Below are positions 8,298 to 15,958 of a stretch of DNA of 64,000 bases, piece after piece. The notes under the pieces were generated by a model, which saw only the letters and a program-made list of their open reading frames with translations, made no database searches and had not been told where the DNA came from. Position 1 is the stretch's first letter, and every line of letters starts with the position of its first letter. The position numbers and the translations under genes were made by a program. The DNA comes from Lysobacter sp. yr284. Its GTDB lineage: Bacteria > Pseudomonadota > Gammaproteobacteria > Xanthomonadales > Xanthomonadaceae. The DNA lies in the NCBI RefSeq assembly GCF_900107375.1, contig NZ_FNPT01000001.1, forward strand, positions 806,001 through 870,000, read 5' to 3'.

Positions 8298-8456
8298 ACC
8301 TCCCGGCCGCCAACCAGGCCACGTTCCGGGATCGAACCAGGACCGCCGCCAGGCCGCCCGGCATCGCTTTGTTACCGCCAATGCGCACCGAAACCCCGCA
8401 AAAACGCGAACTTGGACACCCCCCGCGGCCTTTCACTACAGATTCGTGACGAATCC

Positions 8457-8474
8457 ATGTCATAGCCGTGTAAC
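8457..8474. promoter_or_regulatory. Candidate Pho box upstream of the second pstS
   Basis: ATGTCAT then GTGTAAC, with the GTCA/GTAA cores at 8459 and 8470, exactly 11 bp apart. The second half-site has one mismatch. It lies 66 bp before the second pstS start codon. Confidence 0.55.
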
Positions 8475-8539
8475 AAAAAGATCATCAAATGGCGCCACCC
8501 AGCCGGCGCCCAGCCGGCCTCCCCTCGATGGAGCTCCGA

Positions 8540-9631
8540 ATGAAATCGTCGCCGGCCCGCCTCGCCGTCCTCTCCCTTGCCATCGCGCTGACCGTCGCCG
8601 CCTGCGGTGGCGGCAATTCGCAGAATCCTGCCGCGTCCGGCGAAGCCAAGACCGACGCGGCCGCCCCGGCCGGCGACAAGGTCGCCGCCCAGATCACCGG
8701 CGCCGGCGCGACCTTCATCTTCCCGCTGCTGTCGAAGTGGTCGGACGACTACAACAAGGCCACCGGCGCCAAGGTCAACTACCAGTCGATCGGCTCCGGC
8801 GGCGGCATCGCCCAGATCAAGGCCGGCACGGTCGACTTCGGTTCCTCCGACAAGCCGCTGCCGAGCGACGAGCTCGCCGCCGCGGGCCTGGGCCAGTTCC
8901 CCTCGGCGATCGGCGGCGTGGTGCCGGTGGTCAACGTGGAAGGCATCGACGCCGGCAAGCTGCGCCTGACCGGCCCGCTGCTGGCCGACATCTTCATGGG
9001 CAAGGTCGCCAAGTGGAACGACGCGGCCATCGTCGCGGCCAACCCCGGCGTGACCCTGCCGGACCTGAAGATCAACGTCGTGCACCGCTCCGACGGCTCG
9101 GGCACCACCTTCAACTTCTCCAACTACCTGTCCAAGGTCAGCCCGGACTGGAAGAGCAAGGTCGGCGAAGGCACCTCGGTGCAGTGGCCGGGCGGCGTCG
9201 GCGGCAAGGGCAACGAAGGCGTGGCCTCGTACGTGAAGCAGATCAAGGGCTCGGTCGGCTACGTCGAACTGGCCTACGCGATGCAGAATAAGATGGCCCA
9301 CACCCAGCTGCAGAACGCGGCCGGCCAGTTCGTCCAGCCCAGCGCCGAATCGTTCCAGGCCGCGGCCTCGACCGCCGACTGGGCCAGCGCCAAGGACTTC
9401 AACCTGGTGATCACCAACGCCGGCGGCGAGAAGTCCTGGCCGATCACCGCGACCAACTTCATCCTGATGTACAAAACGCCGAAGGACGCCAAGCGCAGCG
9501 CCGACACCCGCGCGTTCTTCAAGTGGGCCTTCGAGAACGGCCAGTCGCAGGCGCAGGCGCTGGACTACGTGCCGCTGCCGCCGGAACTGGTGAAGCAGAT
9601 CGAGGCGTATTGGGGGTCGCAGTTCAAGTGA
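8540..9631 (+). CDS. pstS: Phosphate ABC transporter substrate-binding lipoprotein
   Basis: 363 residues. The lipoprotein signal MKSSPARLAVLSLAIALTVAAC puts the lipidated Cys at residue 22, followed by a Gly/Ser/Ala-rich linker to about 52 and then a PstS fold beginning ITGAGATFIFP. Phosphate-binding segments IGSGGGIAQIKAG, DFGSSDKPLPS and HRSDGSGTTFNFSN are nearly the same as in the upstream paralogue, so the pair arose by duplication. This copy is membrane-anchored while the other is soluble, suggesting capture at different places or affinities. The start was set at MKSSP because it creates the signal; an upstream in-frame ATG adds 17 residues that would block it. A terminator-like structure separates it from pstC, though some readthrough is likely. 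Confidence 0.9.
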   Translation: MKSSPARLAVLSLAIALTVAACGGGNSQNPAASGEAKTDAAAPAGDKVAAQITGAGATFIFPLLSKWSDDYNKATGAKVNYQSIGSGGGIAQIKAGTVDFGSSDKPLPSDELAAAGLGQFPSAIGGVVPVVNVEGIDAGKLRLTGPLLADIFMGKVAKWNDAAIVAANPGVTLPDLKINVVHRSDGSGTTFNFSNYLSKVSPDWKSKVGEGTSVQWPGGVGGKGNEGVASYVKQIKGSVGYVELAYAMQNKMAHTQLQNAAGQFVQPSAESFQAAASTADWASAKDFNLVITNAGGEKSWPITATNFILMYKTPKDAKRSADTRAFFKWAFENGQSQAQALDYVPLPPELVKQIEAYWGSQFK

Positions 9632-9633
9632 CG

Positions 9634-9678
9634 TTCTGACCCGCGCCCGCTTAGCGGGCGCGGCTTTGTCAGAACGTC
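9634..9678 (+). terminator. Nested hairpin after the second pstS
   Basis: An inner perfect stem (CCGCGCCCGC/GCGGGCGCGG) is enclosed by an outer inverted repeat, ACGTTCTGAC/GTCAGAACGT, starting 3 bp past the stop codon. The inner stem is followed by CTTTGTC. Such a structure can partly terminate and can protect the upstream pstS message, giving more PstS than PstCAB. Confidence 0.65.
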
Positions 9679-9851
9679 ATCCCCGCGAAAGCGGGGTGAG
9701 CGGATGCGCTGGCGAGCCACTGGCTCGCGCATCCGCGAACGCCAGGGCGCGCTGCGCCCTGGCCGGGGCGCTCAAGCCTTAAGCGCCCTGCTTGTTGATG
9801 AAAAGTTCCGTAGGGATGAAGCCCTGGATCCCCGCCTGCGCGGGGATGACG
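9676..9851. repeat. Two palindromic repeat family C copies between pstS and pstC
   Basis: Copies lie at 9676-9699 (CATCCCCGCGAAAGCGGGG) and 9824-9851 (GGATCCCCGCCTGCGCGGGGAT). The 319-bp gap 9632-9950 otherwise shows only the terminator hairpin and no gene. Confidence 0.55.
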
Positions 9852-9950
9852 AGCCCAAAACCCGCGCTATCCGGTCCAACGCAAGCCTCCCGCTTCCCGC
9901 TGAAACGGCCCGCCCCTGAAAGCTCCGGCAACGACGGACCCCTCTCGCAA

Positions 9951-10925
9951 ATGAACGCGACCGCCCTACCCGCCCAGACCGGCCCCTCCTCCGCCCGCGA
10001 CGTCAAAGACGCGCGCCAGGACCGCCTGTTCCGCTACGTCCTCACCGCCACCGTCGTCTTCGTCCTCATCGCCCTCGCCAGCGCCGCGCTGTCGATGCTG
10101 TGGGGCGGCCGCCACGTGCTGGAAGAAGAAGGCATCGACTTCTTCATCACCGCGCAGTGGAACCCGGTCGAGAACCACTACGGCGCGCTGGTTCCCATCT
10201 ACGGCACCATCGTCACCGCGCTGATCGCCATGGTCATCGCCGTGCCGGTCAGCTTCGGCATCGCCTTCTTCCTGACCGAGGTCGCGCCGCGCTGGGCGCG
10301 CGGTCCGATCGGCACCGCGATCGAGCTGCTCGCGGGCATTCCCTCGATCATCTACGGCATGTGGGGCCTGTTCGTGCTGGTGCCGGTGATGACCGAATAC
10401 GTCACCCCCTGGCTCAACGACCACGTCGGCACCTGGCCGCTGATCGGCCCGCTGTTCCGCGGCCCGCCGCTGGGCATCGGCATGCTCACCGCCGGCATCG
10501 TGCTGGCGATCATGGTCATTCCCTTCATCTCCTCGGTGATGCGCGAAGTGTTCCTGACCGTGCCCACGCGCCTGAAGGAATCGGCCTACGCGCTGGGCTC
10601 GACCAAGTGGGAAGTCAGCTGGGACATCGTCTTGCCCTACACCCGCTCGGCGGTCATCGGCGGCATCTTCCTCGGCCTGGGCCGCGCGCTCGGCGAGACC
10701 ATGGCGGTGGCCTTCGTGATCGGCAACTCGGTCAACTTCTCCGCCTCGCTGCTGGAGCCGGGCACCACCATCGCCGCGCTGATCGCCAACGACTTCGGCG
10801 AAGCCACCGAGACCTACCGCTCGGCCCTGCTGCTGCTCGGCTTCGTGCTGTTCATCGTGACCTTCGTGGTGTTGGCCGCGGCGCGGCTGATGCTGATGCA
10901 ACTCGCGCGCAAGGAGGGCAACTGA
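9951..10925 (+). CDS. pstC: Phosphate ABC transporter permease PstC
   Basis: 324 residues with about six membrane helices. A long periplasmic loop follows the first helix, and the permease coupling region EVFLTVPTRLKESAYALGSTKWEV contains the EAA-like signature. Typical PstC segments GIPSIIYGMWGLFVLVP and GRALGETMAVAFVIGNS are present. With PstA it forms the inner-membrane channel for phosphate delivered by PstS. The start MNATALPAQ is preferred over an upstream in-frame start that would translate repeat C. The stop codon shares one base with the pstA start (TGATG), so the two are translationally coupled. Confidence 0.92.
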   Translation: MNATALPAQTGPSSARDVKDARQDRLFRYVLTATVVFVLIALASAALSMLWGGRHVLEEEGIDFFITAQWNPVENHYGALVPIYGTIVTALIAMVIAVPVSFGIAFFLTEVAPRWARGPIGTAIELLAGIPSIIYGMWGLFVLVPVMTEYVTPWLNDHVGTWPLIGPLFRGPPLGIGMLTAGIVLAIMVIPFISSVMREVFLTVPTRLKESAYALGSTKWEVSWDIVLPYTRSAVIGGIFLGLGRALGETMAVAFVIGNSVNFSASLLEPGTTIAALIANDFGEATETYRSALLLLGFVLFIVTFVVLAAARLMLMQLARKEGN

Positions 10926-11830
10926 TGAGCGCCGTCGCCAACAAGCACGACCCGGCCGAAGCCGCGCGCCACCGCACCGCCGACTCGCTGTACCGCCGCC
11001 GCCGCGTGGTCAACGCGCTGTCGGTGCTGCTGGCCTGCGGCGCCGCGCTGTTCGGCCTGTTCTTCCTCGGCTGGATCCTCTACACCCTGATCTCCAAGGG
11101 CATCGGCGGCATCAACCTGGCGCTGTTCACCCAGAACACCCCGCCGCCGATGCAGGAAGGCGGTTTGCTCAACGCCTTCTTCGGCAGCGCGGTGATGTGC
11201 CTGATCGCGATCGTCATCGGCACCCCGCTCGGCATCGCCGCCGGCACCTGGCTGGCCGAGTACGGCGCCGGGCGCAAGATGGGCACGGTGGTGCGCTTCG
11301 TCAACGACATCCTGCTGTCGGCGCCGTCGATCGTGCTGGGCCTGTTCGTCTACACCCTGGTGGTGATGCAGACCGGCGGCAACTTCTCGGCGCTGGCCGG
11401 CGCGATCGCCCTGGCCTTCATCGTGCTGCCGGTGGTGGTGCGCACCACCGACGAAATGCTGCGGCTGGTGCCGCCGCAGATGCGCGAAGCGGCGCTGTCG
11501 CTGGGCGTGCCGCAGTGGAAGGTGATCATGCAGGTGCTCTACCGCAGCGCCTCGGCCGGCATCGTCACCGGCGTGCTGCTGGCGCTGGCGCGCATCAGCG
11601 GCGAAACCGCGCCGCTGCTGTTCACCGCCTTCGGCAACCAGTACTGGAGCCACAACGTGCTGCAGCCGATGGCGAGCGTGCCGGTGGTGATGAACCAGTT
11701 CGCCGGCAGCCCGTACGAAACCTGGCAGACCCTGGCCTGGGCCGGCGCGCTGGTGCTGACCTTCTTCGTCCTCGTCGTAAGCCTGCTCGCGCGCGCGCTG
11801 GTGCTGCGCAATCGGATCTCCAATGACTGA
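10925..11830 (+). CDS. pstA: Phosphate ABC transporter permease PstA
   Basis: 301 residues with six predicted membrane helices. The first (about 35-60, [19 protein letters not shown]) is followed by a periplasmic loop. The cytoplasmic coupling helix [24 protein letters not shown] carries the EAA motif, and [16 protein letters not shown] and [16 protein letters not shown] are family hallmarks. It partners PstC in the inner membrane. It starts on the last base of the pstC stop codon, and its last 8 bp overlap the pstB start, a tightly packed operon. Confidence 0.92.
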   Translation: MSAVANKHDPAEAARHRTADSLYRRRRVVNALSVLLACGAALFGLFFLGWILYTLISKGIGGINLALFTQNTPPPMQEGGLLNAFFGSAVMCLIAIVIGTPLGIAAGTWLAEYGAGRKMGTVVRFVNDILLSAPSIVLGLFVYTLVVMQTGGNFSALAGAIALAFIVLPVVVRTTDEMLRLVPPQMREAALSLGVPQWKVIMQVLYRSASAGIVTGVLLALARISGETAPLLFTAFGNQYWSHNVLQPMASVPVVMNQFAGSPYETWQTLAWAGALVLTFFVLVVSLLARALVLRNRISND

Positions 11831-12674
11831 CCTCTCCACCACCCCCGCCGCCCGGAACCCGGTTATGAATGACGCTCGTTTGTCCGTCGCCACGCCCAGT
11901 CGCGAAGCGGTCGGCGCCAATCCGGTCAAGCTGGCCGCGCGCGATCTGAACTTCTATTACGACAAGTTCCACGCGCTCAAGTCGATCAACCTGGAAATCC
12001 CGGAGAAGCAGGTCACCGCGCTGATCGGCCCGTCGGGCTGCGGCAAGTCGACCCTGCTGCGCATCTTCAACCGCATCTACGCGCTGTACCCGAAGCTGGA
12101 AGCGCGCGGCCAGGTGCTGCTGGACGGCGACAACATCCTCGACCCGAAGTACCCGATGAACCGCCTGCGCAGCAAGGTCGGCATGGTGTTCCAAAAGCCG
12201 GTGCCGTTCCCGATGACCATCTTCGAGAACGTCGCCTACGGCATCCGCCACCACGAGAAGCTGTCGAAGGCGGAAATGAACGACCGCGTCGAGCACGCGC
12301 TGCGCCAGGGCGCGCTGTGGGACGAGGTCAAGGACAAGCTGGGCCAGAGCGCGCTGGGCCTGTCCGGCGGCCAGCAGCAGCGCCTGTGCATCGCCCGCGC
12401 GGTGGCGCTGAAGCCCTCGGTGCTGCTGCTCGACGAACCGACCTCGGCGCTGGACCCGATCTCCACCAGCCGCATCGAGCAGCTGGTCGAGGAGCTGAAG
12501 AAGGACTACACGATCGCGATCGTGACCCACAACATGCAGCAGGCCGCGCGCGTGTCCGACTTCACCGCCTTCATGTACCTGGGCGACCTGATCGAACACG
12601 GCCCGACCGAGCAGATCTTCTCCAAGCCGACCAAGCAGCAGACCGAGGATTACATCACCGGTCGCTTTGGTTGA
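11823..12674 (+). CDS. pstB: Phosphate ABC transporter ATP-binding protein PstB
   Basis: 283 residues. Walker A is GPSGCGKST (69-77), the Q-loop is [13 protein letters not shown], the ABC signature is [14 protein letters not shown], Walker B is [13 protein letters not shown] and the switch His is in IVTHNM. These identify the ATPase that powers PstCA. The first 35 residues are a non-conserved leader; an internal Met ([10 protein letters not shown]) could be the true start, but the ATG at 11823 overlaps pstA by 8 bp as expected for coupling. PstB also takes part in PhoR/PhoU signalling in known systems. Confidence 0.93.
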   Translation: MTDLSTTPAARNPVMNDARLSVATPSREAVGANPVKLAARDLNFYYDKFHALKSINLEIPEKQVTALIGPSGCGKSTLLRIFNRIYALYPKLEARGQVLLDGDNILDPKYPMNRLRSKVGMVFQKPVPFPMTIFENVAYGIRHHEKLSKAEMNDRVEHALRQGALWDEVKDKLGQSALGLSGGQQQRLCIARAVALKPSVLLLDEPTSALDPISTSRIEQLVEELKKDYTIAIVTHNMQQAARVSDFTAFMYLGDLIEHGPTEQIFSKPTKQQTEDYITGRFG

Positions 12675-12680
12675 TCCGGC

Positions 12681-12798
12681 CGGGAATCGGGTACGGGGAA
12701 TCGGGAATCGCAAAAGCGATTCCCGCTCCGCCCCGGACCTCTCCCGACCTCGCAGGACCGCTTTTACGATTCCCGATTCCCCATTTCCCATTCCCGGC
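12681..12798. repeat. Long inverted repeat, GGGAATCGGGAATCG family D
   Basis: Two roughly 38-bp arms, GCCGGGAATCGGGTACGGGG... and its imperfect complement ending ...CCCATTCCCGGC, enclose a C-rich centre. The whole pstB-phoU gap is this element. The arms carry the repeated word GGGAATCGG. A folded arm pair could lower phoU expression relative to pstB. Confidence 0.7.
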
Positions 12799-12807
12799 GG
12801 TACCGCC

Positions 12808-13518
12808 ATGAGCAACCAGATGCACGACCACATCGTCAAGAGCTACGACGACGAGCAGCGCCGCCTGCTCGACGAAACCCTGCGCATGGGCGAGATCGCC
12901 GCGGCGCAACTGGAATCCGCGCTCGACGTGGTCCAGCGCCGCGACGACAAGGCGGCCGAGCGCATCATCGCCAACGACGAGGCGATCGACGCGCTGGAGC
13001 AGGAAATCAGCCACGACGTGATGAAGCTGGCGCTGCGCGGACCGATGGCGCGCGACCTGCGCGAGATCCTCGCCGCGATCCGCATCGCCTCCGACATCGA
13101 GCGCGTCGGCGACTACGCCGCCAACGTCGCCAAGCGTTCGACCGCGCTGAACCTGTCGCCGCCGCTGCCGCACGTGGCCGGCCTGCACGCGCTGGGCACC
13201 CTGGCGGTCAAGCAGTTGCGCGACGTGCTGGTGGCCTACCGCGACAACGACGTCGAGCTGGCGCAGCGGGTGCGCGACCGCGACGCCGAGGTCGACACCG
13301 CCTACACCGGCCTGTTCCGCGAGCTGCTGACCTACATGATGGAAGACGCGCGCAGCATCACCGCCTGCACCCATCTGCTGTTCATGGCCAAGAACATCGA
13401 GCGCGTCGGCGACCACGCCACCAACATCGCCGAGAACGTGTGGTTCCTGGTCAAGGGCGACGAGCCGCTGCCGCCGCGCGACAAGCGCGACGTCACCAGC
13501 ACCACCGGCGCGGTCTGA
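12808..13518 (+). CDS. phoU: Phosphate signalling protein PhoU
   Basis: 236 residues, all helical, made of two similar three-helix PhoU repeats. Metal-binding E/DxxxD-type motifs appear in each half: RIASDIERVGDYAANVAKR and FMAKNIERVGDHATNIAEN. PhoU links Pst transporter state to the PhoR kinase, repressing the Pho regulon when phosphate is sufficient. It follows pstB after a 133-bp repeat-filled gap and is probably the last gene of the operon. The start MSNQMHDHIVKSYD fits the family; an upstream in-frame extension would translate the repeat and was rejected. The PhoB/PhoR genes are not in this window. Confidence 0.93.
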   Translation: MSNQMHDHIVKSYDDEQRRLLDETLRMGEIAAAQLESALDVVQRRDDKAAERIIANDEAIDALEQEISHDVMKLALRGPMARDLREILAAIRIASDIERVGDYAANVAKRSTALNLSPPLPHVAGLHALGTLAVKQLRDVLVAYRDNDVELAQRVRDRDAEVDTAYTGLFRELLTYMMEDARSITACTHLLFMAKNIERVGDHATNIAENVWFLVKGDEPLPPRDKRDVTSTTGAV

Positions 13519-13881
13519 CCCGCCGACGCCGGCCGGCGCAAGCTTCCGCCACCGGCAAGCTTGCCGGCCCGCCGCGCACTGCGCGGCGCGCCGGCGCGTT
13601 TTCGCGGTTCCGATCCGCGCAGCCTGAACGCCGCCGCCCGCTGCACCGCAGCATACGGCGCAGGCCGCCCGGCGCGGCGCCGCGGCCAGCCGCGCGCGCA
13701 AACGTCGCAACCGCGCGGATGCAACCGTTTTCAACGTCCGCGCGCTGAATGCTTTCTTAACCCAGGCGCGCCGCCGCGCCGCGGCCGCGAACCCTTCGTC
13801 CCCGCCCCCGCCTCTTGATGGATGCCCGCAGCCCCCGGCTTTGGGTGTATTTTCCACAAGCTTAAGGAGGACACCGGGGAC
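13519..13881 (+). promoter_or_regulatory. Gap before the ECF sigma gene with a candidate promoter motif
   Basis: A 363-bp non-coding stretch. The hairpin GCCGCGC-ACT-GCGCGGC near 13572-13588 could end the phoU transcript. GCAACCGTT at 13721-13729 recurs at 14513-14521 before the bufferin-like precursor gene, so it may be part of a promoter used by the sigma factor itself. No -10 element can be assigned with confidence. Confidence 0.3.
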
Positions 13882-14397
13882 ATGACGTCGTTACTGGCCA
13901 ATGGCGATCTGGCCGCCGCCCGCGCGGGCGACACGGCCGCGCTGGAACGGGTGCTGCGGCACTCGCGCCAGGACCTGCGCCGCTACGCCGAATTCCACTG
14001 CGTCATCAACGACGTCGAGGATGCGGTGCAGGAGAGCCTGATCGCGGTGTCGCGCAAGCTGCGCGACCTGCGCGTGCTCGAATGCTTCGTCTCCTGGACC
14101 TTCCGCATCGTCAAGCGCGAGTGCAACCGGCTCAAGCGCATGCGCCGCATGTTCAGCGGCCAGGCGATCACCGAGGAGATCGCGCCGGTGGTCACGCCCG
14201 AGCCGGCCGAATGGCGCCACGACGTCGCCGCCGCGCTGGAATCGCTGCCGGCCCATTACCGCCGGATCATCCTGCTGCGCGACCTGGAAGGCCTGACCGT
14301 GGCCGAGATCGGCGCGGAACTGGGGCTGAGCCGCGAAGCGGTGAAGTCGCGCCTGCACCGGGCGCGGGTGCTGGCGCGCGAGTACCTGTCGCCGTGA
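13882..14397 (+). CDS. ECF-type RNA polymerase sigma factor of the bufferin-like locus
   Basis: 171 residues. Region 2 (about 15-85) contains DVEDAVQESLIAVSRKL and VSWTFRIVKRECNRLKR, the latter with the tryptophan of region 2.4. Region 4 (about 115-170) has LPAHYRRIILLRDLEGLTVAEIGAELGLSREAVKSRLHRAR, a typical helix-turn-helix. AAGGAGG at 13864-13870 marks the start at 13882; an in-frame ATG upstream adds 20 unlikely residues. No anti-sigma gene is adjacent, unlike most ECF pairs. It stands 218 bp before the EG(S/K)CG peptide and MNIO genes on the same strand. Known bufferin operons are likewise driven by ECF sigma factors that respond to copper (SigF in Caulobacter), so control of this locus is the likely role, by inference. 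Confidence 0.88.
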   Translation: MTSLLANGDLAAARAGDTAALERVLRHSRQDLRRYAEFHCVINDVEDAVQESLIAVSRKLRDLRVLECFVSWTFRIVKRECNRLKRMRRMFSGQAITEEIAPVVTPEPAEWRHDVAAALESLPAHYRRIILLRDLEGLTVAEIGAELGLSREAVKSRLHRARVLAREYLSP

Positions 14398-14512
14398 CTG
14401 CATCCGCGCCGCGCCGTCCGCCGTATCCCTGTATCGAAGCCGGCCCGCCACCGCGGCCGGCCCCGGATCCCGTACCGGCCAGGCCGTTACGGATGTCACC
14501 GCGCACCACCCC

Positions 14513-14521
14513 GCAACCGTT
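14513..14521 (+). promoter_or_regulatory. Shared GCAACCGTT motif before the precursor gene
   Basis: Identical 9-mer to 13721-13729 upstream of the sigma gene. TGTCACC at 14494-14500 is followed 16 bp later by CCGTTC, another ECF-like arrangement. It lies about 100 bp before the precursor ATG. Candidate only. Confidence 0.3.
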
Positions 14522-14615
14522 CTAAGCTCCGCACCAGCACCATCCAACCGGGTCCCCCGGGGCCCAGCGCAAGACCACGGCGGAGCAATCGCCCGTCGCC
14601 ACCTGGAGAGAACGC

Positions 14616-15056
14616 ATGTCCAAGAAAATCAACAAGCCCGTCGCCCTCGCTCTCGGCGCCACCCTGCTCGGCGGCCTGAGCCTGTCGGCTTCCGCGTTCG
14701 CGATGAGCGACCTGTCGCAGGGCTACATGCTCGGCGCGCAGCAGGCCCAGACCGCCGAGAAGGCCGCCGACGCCAAGGCCACCGACGCCAAGAAGGCCGA
14801 GGGCAGCTGCGGCGCGAAGAAGGCCGAAGGCAGCTGTGGCGCCGACAAGAAGAAGGCCGAAGGCAGCTGCGGCGCCGACAAGAAGAAGGCCGAGGGCAGC
14901 TGCGGCGGCGACAAGAAGAAGGCCGAAGGCAGCTGCGGCGGCGACAAGAAGAAGGCCGAAGGCAAGTGCGGCGGCGACAAGAGCAAGACCGACGCCAAGG
15001 CCAAGAAGGCCGGCGAAGGCAAGTGTGGCGAAGGCAAGTGCGGCGGTTCGATCTGA
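14616..15056 (+). CDS. Bufferin/HvfA-type RiPP precursor with eight EG(S/K)CG motifs
   Basis: 146 residues. The signal peptide covers about 1-29 ([18 protein letters not shown] ... SASAFA), followed by [11 protein letters not shown], a segment typical of HvfA/BufA1-type precursors. The rest is low complexity: Lys/Ala/Asp-rich spacers carry Cys65, 74, 85, 96, 107, 118, 137 and 142, each inside EGSCG or EGKCG. Spacing is 11 residues for Cys74-118. In characterised relatives (bufferins of Caulobacter, HvfA of Haemophilus) a DUF692/MNIO enzyme converts cysteines in such motifs to copper-binding heterocycles and the peptide acts in the periplasm. The MNIO and DUF2063 genes follow at once, so the same fate is inferred here. 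AGAGAA supplies a ribosome-binding site. The product is unrelated to ordinary metallothioneins. Confidence 0.87.
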   Translation: MSKKINKPVALALGATLLGGLSLSASAFAMSDLSQGYMLGAQQAQTAEKAADAKATDAKKAEGSCGAKKAEGSCGADKKKAEGSCGADKKKAEGSCGGDKKKAEGSCGGDKKKAEGKCGGDKSKTDAKAKKAGEGKCGEGKCGGSI

Positions 15057-15063
15057 TCGCGGC

Positions 15064-15954
15064 ATGACGATGGACGGCACGCATCCGTTGACTCCGGATG
15101 CCGTCGGCCTCGGCCTGCGGCGGGCCCTGTTGGGCCCGCTGCAGTCCGCGCCGCACGCGCCCGGCGCCGCGCGCGACTTCGATTTCCTCGAACTCGCCCC
15201 GGAGAACTGGATCGGCGTCGGCGGCCGCTACGGCGAGCAGCTGCGCGAGCTGTCCTCGCACTACCCGTTGGTGTGCCACGGCCTGTCGCTGTCGCTCGGC
15301 GGCACCGCCGCGCTGGACGAGACCTTCCTCGCCCGCGTGCGCCGCTTCCTCGACGAACACGGCGTGGCCTGCTACAGCGAACACCTGAGCTACTGCAGCG
15401 ACGACGGCCATCTGTACGACCTGCTGCCGATTCCGTTCACCGAGGAAGCCGTGCGCCACGTCGCCGCGCGCATCCGCCGCACCCAGGACATCGTCGGCCG
15501 CCGCATCGCGGTGGAGAACGCCTCCTACTACGCCGCGCCGCACCAGGAAATGAGCGAGATCGAGTTCACCCGCGCGGTCCTGGCCGAAGCCGATTGCGAC
15601 CTGCTGCTGGACGTCAACAACGTCTACGTCAACTCGATCAACCACCGCTACGACGCGCGCGCGTTCATCGCCGCGATGCCGCACGAGCGCATCGCCTATA
15701 TCCACGTCGCCGGCCATTACGACGAGGCCGACGACCTCAAGGTCGACACCCACGGCGCGCCGGTCAAGCACGAGGTCTGGGACCTGCTCGGCGACGCCTA
15801 CCGCCTGTTCGGGCCGCGCCCGACCCTGCTGGAGCGCGACTTCAATTTCCCGCCCTACGCCGAACTGGTCGACGAACTGGGCACCGTGCGGCGGATCCTG
15901 CGCGAGTCGGCCGCGCCGGCCGCGCGCGAACCGGCCCGGCGCGCCCGCGCCTGA
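15064..15954 (+). CDS. DUF692 multinuclear iron oxidase (MNIO), RiPP-modifying enzyme
   Basis: 296 residues, TIM-barrel DUF692 family. Conserved metal-ligand stretches are seen in order: [64 protein letters not shown] and [13 protein letters not shown], with the expected His, Asp, Asn and Glu. Family members use two or three iron ions and oxygen to rearrange cysteine residues of precursor peptides. The ATG is 7 bp after the precursor stop codon, so the two are co-translated. The gene after it encodes the usual DUF2063 partner. The most likely substrate is the EG(S/K)CG peptide just upstream. The C-terminal tail ([14 protein letters not shown]) is non-conserved. Confidence 0.92.
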   Translation: MTMDGTHPLTPDAVGLGLRRALLGPLQSAPHAPGAARDFDFLELAPENWIGVGGRYGEQLRELSSHYPLVCHGLSLSLGGTAALDETFLARVRRFLDEHGVACYSEHLSYCSDDGHLYDLLPIPFTEEAVRHVAARIRRTQDIVGRRIAVENASYYAAPHQEMSEIEFTRAVLAEADCDLLLDVNNVYVNSINHRYDARAFIAAMPHERIAYIHVAGHYDEADDLKVDTHGAPVKHEVWDLLGDAYRLFGPRPTLLERDFNFPPYAELVDELGTVRRILRESAAPAAREPARRARA

Positions 15955-15958
15955 GCCC

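Noticed and set aside
5441-8299. 952-residue open frame on the minus strand across the porin and first pstS
   Set aside because: Shadow of the two forward genes: His/Asp/Gly/Val-rich composition typical of the complement of GC-biased codons, no family, no start context.
12675-12807. Pho box before phoU
   Set aside because: No GTCA pair at 11-bp spacing; the gap is an inverted repeat.
13519-14615. Anti-sigma factor gene paired with the ECF sigma gene
   Set aside because: The 218-bp gap after the sigma gene and the 363 bp before it have no frame with a membrane helix or zinc-binding anti-sigma motif.
14760-15045. Simple tandem DNA repeat only
   Set aside because: The near-regular 33-bp repeat is a coding repeat: each unit keeps EG(S/K)CG in frame after a signal peptide, next to the MNIO gene.
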